Origin: Akkermansiaceae bacterium
GTDB lineage: Bacteria; Verrucomicrobiota; Verrucomicrobiia; Verrucomicrobiales; Akkermansiaceae
NCBI GenBank assembly: GCA_903888515.1
Contig: CAISTY010000196.1
Location: 1-44,039 of the forward strand
Reading direction: 5' to 3'
DNA: 44,039 bases
Program-made: the position numbers and the translations under genes
The notes under the pieces: generated by a model
What the model was told of the DNA's origin: nothing
Database searches by the model: none
The model's input: only the letters and a program-made list of their open reading frames with translations
In this document: positions 38,126-44,039 of the stretch, in pieces
Numbering within the stretch: position 1 is the first letter of the stretch
Layout: each line of letters begins with the position of its first letter

Positions 38126-38644
38126 ATGAAAATCGTCGATTGCAACCACGACCGCCACGCGGCGCAGATTCTCGAGGTCTTCAATGACGCGATCGTGACG
38201 TCGACCGCGGTCTTCGACTACCAACCGCGTACCGCGGATTTCATGGTCTCGTGGTTCAAGACCAAGGAAGCCAACCGATTTCCGACCATCGGATTTGAGG
38301 ACACCGACGGCACTCTCCTCGGCTTCGCCAGCTACGGTACTTTCAGAGCTTGGCCCGCCTACAAGTATTCGGTGGAGCTCTCCGTTTACGTTCGCAAAGG
38401 TCATCGCCGCCAAGGCATCGGGCGCAGGCTCATGCAGGAACTCATCACCGCAGCCAAAGCTCAGGACTACCATCTGATGGTTGGCGGTATCGAAGCTGCC
38501 AACACGGGCAGCATTGCGCTCCACGAGTCCCTGGGGTTCACCCTGGCCGGGACCATTCGTCATGCGGGCTACAAGTTCGGGCGCTGGCTGGATCTCAGCT
38601 TCTATCAACTGATCCTTGAAACGCCTCTGATCCCCGGTTACTGA
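38126..38644 (+). CDS. GNAT-family N-acetyltransferase (phosphinothricin-acetyltransferase-like)
   Basis: The protein is 172 aa from ATG 38126. It shows the acetyl-CoA loop VRKGHRRQGIGRRLMQELI and the C-terminal ALHESLGFTLAGTIRHAGYKFGRW, typical of the PAT/bar-like branch that acetylates amines. FNDAIVTSTAVFDY near the N-terminus is also characteristic. The real substrate is not known from context. It follows the aminopeptidase by 49 bp and may share its transcript. Confidence 0.85.
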   Translation: MKIVDCNHDRHAAQILEVFNDAIVTSTAVFDYQPRTADFMVSWFKTKEANRFPTIGFEDTDGTLLGFASYGTFRAWPAYKYSVELSVYVRKGHRRQGIGRRLMQELITAAKAQDYHLMVGGIEAANTGSIALHESLGFTLAGTIRHAGYKFGRWLDLSFYQLILETPLIPGY

Positions 38645-38746
38645 TAGCCCTTGCCAAAATACCCATGTTGCGGGTAGGGTTGCGCGTGTTGAGGGTGCAC
38701 TCCGATGGTCGGCGGCTCTCTATCAACGCGCCAATACCACCCATTT

Positions 38747-39796
38747 ATGCAAGAACAGAAACGAGTCGTGGAAAAAGACGCCCCGCTGCGCATGGACGAC
38801 CTGATCGTCATCACCGGTGCGGGCGGATTCATCGCCGGCAACCTTGTCCGCTACTTCGCTAACAAGGGATTCACCCGCATCCGCGCCGTGGACAAGAAGC
38901 CGCTCTACGAGTGGTATCTCCATGTGCCCGGGGTGGAAAACCTCTGCCTTGACGTGAGCCGGGAGGCCAACTGCCAGCGCGTTTGCGAAGGCGCGGTGGA
39001 AGTCTATAACCTCGCCGCCGACATGGGTGGCATGGGTTTCATCGAGCGCTTCCGTGTCGAGTGCCTGCGCTCTATTCTGATCAACACCCACATGGTCGAG
39101 GCGGCCTACCAAGCGGGTGCGCGGCGTTACTTTTACGCGAGTTCGGCGTGTGCCTACAACACACTGCTGCAGGAAGACCCGAACGTGCGCGCGCTCAAGG
39201 AGACCGACGCCTATCCGGCGATGGCCGAACGCGGATATGGCTGGGAGAAACTCATCTCCGAGCAGTTCTGCCAGGAATACTGGCACGAGCGCGGCCTGAA
39301 AACCTTCATTGCGCGCTTCCACAATGTCTATGGCCCGCATGGTACTTGGGACGGTGGACGCGAAAAGGCGCCCGCCGCCATATCACGCAAGGTTATCGAA
39401 GCTCTGGATAAGAACGACCTGCGCATCAACATCTGGGGCAACGGCGAGCAAACACGCAGCTTCATGTATATCGATGACTGTGTGCAGGGCATCGACAAGA
39501 TCACGCATTGCGACGAACTCATCGCCACGCCGATCAACCTCGGATCCAGCGAGATGGTTTCCATCAACACGCTGGTGAGCAAGGTGGAGAAAATCGCGGG
39601 CGTGACGATGCAGCGCAGCTATGACCTCGACGCGCCACAGGGCGTGGCCGGGCGCAACTCCGACAACACCTTCATCCAACAGGTTCTGCATTGGGAACCT
39701 AACACCTCGCTCGACCAGGGCATGGCCGTCACCTACGCATGGATCAAGGAACAATATCAAAAACGCAAGGCTGGCGAGCGCGTGGGCATGGGCTGA
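38747..39796 (+). CDS. GDP-mannose 3,5-epimerase-like NAD-dependent epimerase
   Basis: The protein is 349 aa from ATG 38747 (MQEQKRVVEK); an internal ATG near 38792 (MDDLIVITGAG) is possible. It is an extended SDR: the dinucleotide loop TGAGGFIAGNLVRYF, NLAADMGGMGFIE, YASSACAYN and the catalytic YGWEK. The AADMGGMGF segment is like GDP-mannose 3,5-epimerases, which act on nucleotide sugars. It is the first of three genes that probably make an activated sugar. Confidence 0.85.
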   Translation: MQEQKRVVEKDAPLRMDDLIVITGAGGFIAGNLVRYFANKGFTRIRAVDKKPLYEWYLHVPGVENLCLDVSREANCQRVCEGAVEVYNLAADMGGMGFIERFRVECLRSILINTHMVEAAYQAGARRYFYASSACAYNTLLQEDPNVRALKETDAYPAMAERGYGWEKLISEQFCQEYWHERGLKTFIARFHNVYGPHGTWDGGREKAPAAISRKVIEALDKNDLRINIWGNGEQTRSFMYIDDCVQGIDKITHCDELIATPINLGSSEMVSINTLVSKVEKIAGVTMQRSYDLDAPQGVAGRNSDNTFIQQVLHWEPNTSLDQGMAVTYAWIKEQYQKRKAGERVGMG

Positions 39797-39804
39797 CGAT
39801 CCGC

Positions 39805-40599
39805 ATGACCCGTTCGCCAGTCACCCGCTATCTGGGCTCCATTCCCAACCGTCTGCAACTCGCGGGCGGCTGGATTGACCAGCCGTTCGTTTCCCAACAC
39901 AACCCGCAGCCGCCCGGATCGATGGTGGTGGTGCAAATCGAACCGGACTTCCGCCCGATGGACCGATCCGGCATCGCCAGCGGCACCCGCGCCATCGCCA
40001 TGAAAATCTGGAAAGGCAAGCTGCCTGACCGATCCGCGGATGCATTGGTGCGCGAGCTCTACGATGCCGAAAACCACGGCAAAGCCGAGCCGAGCGGGTC
40101 GCAGGACATGATCGGATTGGTCTATCCCGGGGTGAACCGCCTGGATTACGACTTTCATGTGCACGGTGGTGTTTTTCCGGCGCACATCGAATCGTGCCAG
40201 CGGGTCAAGGTAGCGCGCTGGCTGAACAAGGTGTTACAATTGATTCCGGTCGAAGCGCGGCCCGATGGCTACAGCCCCCTGGGCCGCCAAAACCTCGATC
40301 CCAAATGGGTCGCACGCCTCGGCAGGGCGGGCCGCGATTGCTACGATGCCATCGTCGCGATGGATGCCGTGGCGCTCGGCGCAGCACTCAATTCGAACAT
40401 GCAATGCTGGGAGAAATTGCTGCCCCACACCGTCCGGCATCCCTTGCTGCGGGTGGATTTGCCGGCCCTGCTCAAGGCCTATCAGCAACAATACCCCGGC
40501 GCGATGTATTCCGGTTGCGGCGGCGGCTATCTGATAGTCGTTGCCCACGAACCGGTGCCCGGTGCATTCCACATCAAGGTCCGCACCACCAAACCATGA
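39805..40599 (+). CDS. GHMP-family sugar kinase
   Basis: The protein is 264 aa from ATG 39805, eight bases after the epimerase stop. GHMP kinases phosphorylate sugars or related alcohols. Seen are the N-terminal NRLQLAGGWIDQP (family motif 1), the glycine-rich RSGIASGTRAIAMKI (motif 2), the GSQDMIGLVYPGVN segment, and the C-terminal GCGGGYLIVVA (motif 3). It is shorter than typical members (about 330 aa), and motif 2 is unusual, so substrate and even activity are open. It overlaps the next gene by 4 bp (ATGA). Confidence 0.8.
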   Translation: MTRSPVTRYLGSIPNRLQLAGGWIDQPFVSQHNPQPPGSMVVVQIEPDFRPMDRSGIASGTRAIAMKIWKGKLPDRSADALVRELYDAENHGKAEPSGSQDMIGLVYPGVNRLDYDFHVHGGVFPAHIESCQRVKVARWLNKVLQLIPVEARPDGYSPLGRQNLDPKWVARLGRAGRDCYDAIVAMDAVALGAALNSNMQCWEKLLPHTVRHPLLRVDLPALLKAYQQQYPGAMYSGCGGGYLIVVAHEPVPGAFHIKVRTTKP

Positions 40600-41408
40600 A
40601 CAAGATCATCGTTGCCGCCGGTTTCGACAACCTGTCATCGCGAGACATGCGTTTCCTCGAGGAGGCGGCCAAACACGGCGAACTCCACGTGCTGCTCTGG
40701 TCCGACGATGCCATCCGCCACCTCACGGGAAACCCACCCGGCCTGCCACTCGCCGAACGCGAATACTTCGTCCAAGCCGTCCGCCATGTCGCTCGCATCC
40801 ATCTATCAGAAGCCCCGTTCGATCCCGACACGCTGCCCGATCTCGACGGCTTCCGGCCGGACATCTGGTGCGTCGATGAAGCGGGTGCCTCAGCCGCGAA
40901 GGAGGCGTATTGCGCCGCGCACGGCATCCAATACCGCCCCATCCCGGATCTAACATGCGCTGGTTTCCCCACCCCCGCACCGCTGCCTCTCACGGGACGC
41001 AAAAAAGTCGTGGTCACCGGTTGCTATGACTGGTTCCACACCGGGCATGTCCGGTTTTTCGAGGAGTGCTCGGAACTGGGCGACCTGTTTGTGGTGGTCG
41101 GCCACGATGCGAACATCCGCCTCCTCAAGGGCGACGGTCATCCGATGTTCCAGGAAAACGAGCGCCGCTATCTGGCAGGATCCATCCGTTATGTCACCCA
41201 GGCACTGGTTTCCTCAGGTATGGGCTGGATGGATGCCGAACCTGAAATCCATACCCTCAAACCGCATCTGTATGCCGTGAACGAAGACGGTGACAAACCC
41301 GAAAAACGTGCGTTTTGCGCCCGCCACGGCCTTGAATATGTGGTGCTCAAGCGCACCCCCAAACCGGGTCTGACCCGGCGCACCAGCACGGATTTGCGCG
41401 GGTTCTAA
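40596..41408 (+). CDS. Tandem cytidylyltransferase-like protein, N-domain degenerate
   Basis: The protein is 270 aa, starting within the kinase stop (ATGA). Two cytidylyltransferase-like Rossmann halves are visible. The C-terminal half (from about residue 130) has the active motif GCYDWFHTGHVRFFEE (HxGH) and RTSTDLRG, as in CTP:glycerol-3-phosphate-type enzymes. The N-terminal half begins AAGFDNLSSRDMRFLEE, where SSRD stands in place of HxGH, so it is probably inactive and structural. It would activate the phosphorylated product of the adjacent kinase as a CDP-sugar or polyol; this is inference. Confidence 0.82.
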   Translation: MNKIIVAAGFDNLSSRDMRFLEEAAKHGELHVLLWSDDAIRHLTGNPPGLPLAEREYFVQAVRHVARIHLSEAPFDPDTLPDLDGFRPDIWCVDEAGASAAKEAYCAAHGIQYRPIPDLTCAGFPTPAPLPLTGRKKVVVTGCYDWFHTGHVRFFEECSELGDLFVVVGHDANIRLLKGDGHPMFQENERRYLAGSIRYVTQALVSSGMGWMDAEPEIHTLKPHLYAVNEDGDKPEKRAFCARHGLEYVVLKRTPKPGLTRRTSTDLRGF

Positions 41409-41464
41409 CCATCGTGCGTCACCATGCTCGCGATGACGCGGATCGCAAATCACGCGCACGGGGA

Positions 41465-42757
41465 TTATTTCAACGAGAAAACCGCCAGGGTTGTTTTGTT
41501 GCGCACGATGAGCTTTCCGTCGGAGATGATCGGAGCTGTCCAGCTCTTGCCGCCTAACGGTTTGAAGCGGCCCAACTCCTGATATTTATCCGCCGCGAGT
41601 TTGACCATGGCCAGTTCGCCGCCCTTGCCGTCCAACACCAAGGCCACTCCGTCAATGCCGGTGAACCCACCCATTTCAAAACCCGGCTGTTTCCAGGCCA
41701 CCTTGCCGGTCGTCGCGTCCATGCAGGTCAGGTTCCCCGAGTCTTCGGTGCTGTATAGATGGCCTGCGAAAAACAGTGGCGTGCCGAAGCGCGACTGCAT
41801 GTCCTTGTTTTCCCAGAGGATCTTGGCATCGTTGTCGGAGAACTGCACCAGCGCGCAGCCGTGGCCATAACCCGAGGTGATGAAAATGGTGTTGCCCATC
41901 ACGATCGGGGTGGCGCCGTTCACGTCGTATTCGGTCTTCCAGGGAACCCTCCAGAGCAGCTTGCCATCCGCCGCATCCACGCCTATCAGGCTAACACCCG
42001 TAAACACAATATAAAGCTTCTGCGAACCGGCCATCGCCATCAACGGAGTGGCGTAACCGGAAACATCGCTGCCGCCGCCTTGCCAGAGGGTGTCGCCGGT
42101 GAGTGGATTCAATGCCACCACGGCGGCATCGGGGCCGCCCGGACAAACAATCAGCATGTTGTCGTCAATGAATGGCGATATGGCATACTCCCATCGCGGT
42201 TTCTTTCCCTTGAAGGTGGCGCGGATGTCCTTGTCCCAAACTTTCTTGCCGGTCTTCTCATCCAGGCAGGTCACCAGTCCCAAACGACCGTTCACATAAA
42301 CCTTGCCTGCCAGAATCAACGGAGTGGAGTTTGAAAAACCGTAATTCGCGGCTTTTTTATCCTCATAACTGTACGTCCAGACGTCCTTGCCGGTCGCCAT
42401 GTCGATCGCCCGCACCACATCCTCGGTGCCTTTGTGGTCGATGATGAAAAGCTTGCCGCCTGCCACGGCGGGCCCGGCAAACCCGTCATCGGTGAGTGGA
42501 ACACTCCACAGCATTTTCGGCGCACTCTCGTTCCAATTTTTCTGAATGCCGGTCTCCGCTGAGAAGCCGTCGCCCTTGGGCCCCAGAAACCTCGGCCAAT
42601 CCGCCGCATGCAGCGCCACCGGCAGGAGTGCTGCCGCTACGGGCAGGATCATGGCTGCCAGAGATGGGCATTTGCGCGCGGCGGCAAAAAAACCAGCCAC
42701 AGCATGGTGTGAAATACGGGAGAACGGATGGCCTGGTACGGTGGGTACGTGTTTCAT
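41465..42757 (-). CDS. Exported PQQ-like beta-propeller protein
   Basis: The protein is 430 aa from ATG 42757; a shorter start at 42652 (MILPVAAALL) gives 395 aa with a cleaner signal peptide ending HAAD. After it, DWPRFLGPKGDGFSAETG is the common start of secreted PQQ-like propellers in Planctomycetota and Verrucomicrobiota. Repeats such as VVRAIDMATGKDVWTYSYED, VTCLDEKTGKKVWDKD and VVALNPLTGDTLWQGGG follow. PQQ binding itself is doubtful because the catalytic Ca/Asp set of alcohol dehydrogenases is absent. It is convergent with the cytidylyltransferase gene. Confidence 0.88.
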   Translation of the reverse strand: MKHVPTVPGHPFSRISHHAVAGFFAAARKCPSLAAMILPVAAALLPVALHAADWPRFLGPKGDGFSAETGIQKNWNESAPKMLWSVPLTDDGFAGPAVAGGKLFIIDHKGTEDVVRAIDMATGKDVWTYSYEDKKAANYGFSNSTPLILAGKVYVNGRLGLVTCLDEKTGKKVWDKDIRATFKGKKPRWEYAISPFIDDNMLIVCPGGPDAAVVALNPLTGDTLWQGGGSDVSGYATPLMAMAGSQKLYIVFTGVSLIGVDAADGKLLWRVPWKTEYDVNGATPIVMGNTIFITSGYGHGCALVQFSDNDAKILWENKDMQSRFGTPLFFAGHLYSTEDSGNLTCMDATTGKVAWKQPGFEMGGFTGIDGVALVLDGKGGELAMVKLAADKYQELGRFKPLGGKSWTAPIISDGKLIVRNKTTLAVFSLK

Positions 42758-42823
42758 GAGGTGATAGCCATGACCGTACCCGCCCGCACCGCCTGGTCAA
42801 GAATTGATTGTCAACAGGCACAT

Positions 42824-42989
42824 TCAAGAGCCTTTGCCAGGCAATTTCCTCTCAAGCGCTTGACCCGGATCCCTGGATGGCCACCAACCGGTCAGCGGGT
42901 CGTAGTACCTGTGCCGGCGGTCGGGAGGGAAGAAGAAAGTTTTTCGTCCGGCGCGACGAGGTTTTCCTTCAGGGTCGTTCAGACCCTCA
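42824..42989 (-). pseudogene. RHS core fragment
   Basis: On the minus strand, in a frame overlapping no other gene, the sequence encodes RYYDPLTGWWPSRDP (42866-42910), which matches the RHS repeat-associated core motif (RYYDPxTGRWxSRDP) almost exactly. The frame then ends at TGA 42824-42826 after about 13 more codons, and upstream it runs through unrelated sequence. The RHS repeats and the toxin tip are absent. It is a remnant of a polymorphic toxin gene. Confidence 0.65.
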
Positions 42990-43313
42990 GAATCCGTCTT
43001 GCCCGCTCGTCGAGGCGCACGGGGATGGAGTCGATGGGAACAATGAGACCTTCATGCGTTCCCAAGTGCCGGTGACAGGGTCGTGGGTCAGATCATGTTC
43101 CCGTCCGCCCCCCTTCAACGGCTGCAGGCCTTCGAAGAATCGGTCGGTTTCACCTGCCCATGCGACGAGACGGCGGAAACTTTCGTCGTAAACCGAACAT
43201 TCGTCGATTTCGCCATACGGTCCACCTGGGCATACGCGTCTTGCGAAGTCCGCAATGACTTCGTCGAGCGACCGGTCGCGATCCGGGTGAGGTAATCGGG
43301 CTTGTTCATTCAA
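42987..43313 (-). pseudogene. Fragment resembling a polyvalent-protein kinase N-terminus
   Basis: The minus-strand frame codes for 108 aa. FARRVCPGGPYGEIDE and ESFRRLVAWAGETDRFFEGL, followed by KGGGREHDLTHDPVTGTWERMK, remind me of the start of the PolyVal kinase domain (GGxEH...), from memory only. The sequence then degenerates into a Ser/Pro-rich tail (SLFPSTPSPCASTSG) and stops, so the domain is truncated or frameshifted. Alternatively it is a small intact hypothetical gene. Confidence 0.4.
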
Positions 43314-43369
43314 GTCGCAGACAGCTTACCCGGCAGCCCACGAGATTGCCAATAAAAAATCGTCACTCC

Positions 43370-43625
43370 TCAGCCCCGCGCTCGAACTATGCACGACTGG
43401 ACGCCATGCTGGCGACTGAAATTCATGGCGCTCACGCCGCTGCCAACGAAGGCACCCAACAGTTCCTGGCGCTGGGCGGGAGAATAACGCAAGCGGCCGT
43501 CGCTGCCAGCGCGGATGATGGTGGAGTCGGTGGTCGGGGCGGGCTCGGATGATGTCGTTTGCATACCCGGCTATGTATGCTACCTATGCCGCCGCGTGGC
43601 TAGTGCCCGCCCGTTGACCGCTTAC
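43370..43625 (-). mobile_element. IS66-family left-end remnant with broken tnpA
   Basis: On the minus strand the element seems to start at 43625 with GTAAGCGGTCAACGGG, like IS66-family terminal inverted repeats (GTAAGCG). About 60 bp later, ATG 43564 opens a frame (MQTTSSEPAP) with LRYSPAQRQELLGAFVGSGV and NFSRQHGV, matching the TnpA (accessory helix-turn-helix) N-terminus of IS66 elements. After QHGVQ the frame leaves the family consensus and stops at 43370. tnpB and tnpC and the other end are absent, so it is inactive debris. Confidence 0.65.
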
Positions 43626-43784
43626 ATTACACCGCGCACGTCACATGGACCCGAAGGCGAGCAGCACACGTGATCAGCACGCAGCGGGATGTTTGGTGGT
43701 GCGGAGCGACGATCTTCGGGGAGGATGTTTTGCCAGCGGACCAGAAGTAAATCGCTCTAACATGTGAATCCGCGAGGACTGACC

Positions 43785-44039
43785 CTATTCACGCGGTTCC
43801 GAGCGCAGCAACCTGCCTTTGTACCGCCGGTGCAATTTGTCCAACCACTCCATGGTCCCCACGAGATCCAGATCCTTACTCCGGAAGGGCAGATACGCCG
43901 CAAGTTCAGTCACTCCCCGTGACAGAAAATACCGACTCCAAAAACCTGCGGCATGCCCACCGACGATCACCGGGGGCTCCGTCCCATCCGCGGGCCTCAA
44001 TATTTCCGCAAATTCACCAATCTCCGACTCCAGAGGAGA
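43785..44039 (-). pseudogene. Truncated nucleotidyltransferase-like gene, running off the right edge
   Basis: The frame is open to the window edge (ELRPADGTEPPVIVGG-type sequence; here EILRPADGTEPPVIVGGHAAG). VIVGGHAAGFWSRYFLSRG and PFRSKDLDLVG match the GG...DxD signature of AbiEii-like nucleotidyltransferases. The frame stops at 43785 only about 60 codons after this motif, while such proteins usually continue for 150 or more, so it is probably truncated. The start lies beyond the window. The intervening 43626-43784 holds no clear gene. Confidence 0.5.

Overview
The window comes from a GC-rich (about 60% by eye) bacterial chromosome. The most likely source is the Verrucomicrobiota, probably near Verrucomicrobiales. 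This is inferred from gene content and style: a Fur-family gene leading sufC-sufB-sufD, a very large exported protein with lectin-like and BACON-like domains, an exported PQQ-propeller protein with a WPRFLGP start, and many genes without a Shine-Dalgarno sequence. No rRNA or tRNA gene was seen to settle the taxonomy.

Layout. 1-1361: a low-GC exported hypothetical gene and a non-coding stretch. 1362-4342: guaB-guaA with a 1-bp stop/start overlap. 4341-4416: a tandem 38-bp repeat. 4540-9235: a Fur-family regulator and sufC-sufB-sufD, with a two-gene nucleotidyltransferase module lodged between sufB and sufD. 9250-12089: an accessory island with an orphan terminator-bounded segment, a HigB-like toxin, a HigA/ImmA fusion and a chimeric hsdR::metallopeptidase pseudogene. 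12086-18027: a thioredoxin-like gene, a MoeB/rhodanese gene, and hypA-hypB-hypF-hypC on the minus strand. 18298-22930: two envelope or exported proteins. 23074-30995: RNase D, gyrB, a four-helix-bundle gene, gyrA and hypD. 31028-36370: a cytidylate-kinase-like gene, a HEAT-like exported protein, asnS, a double-CDGSH protein, a small membrane protein and accD. 36390-42757: a hypothetical gene, an M29 aminopeptidase, a GNAT acetyltransferase, an epimerase / GHMP kinase / cytidylyltransferase operon, and a PQQ-propeller protein. 42758-44039: debris (RHS core fragment, possible kinase fragment, IS66-family left end, truncated nucleotidyltransferase).

How it fits together. The core genes supply guanine nucleotides (guaBA), Fe-S clusters (suf), DNA supercoiling (gyrBA), malonyl-CoA (accD) and Asn-tRNA (asnS). 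HypA, B, C, D and F mature a [NiFe] hydrogenase whose structural genes and hypE are not in the window. The epimerase, kinase and cytidylyltransferase probably make an activated sugar for a surface glycan.

The most unusual signal is a set of degenerate 7-bp tandem repeats in spacers. Two accessory segments, 9250-12089 and 26750-27183, are each bounded by a 28-bp arm of four heptads. The left and right arms are in opposite orientation and sit right beside stop codons of the neighbouring genes. This looks like an undescribed kind of cassette boundary. A second signal is the word CTATCAG/CTGATAG, hand-counted at 24 copies against about 4 expected, often using rare codons.
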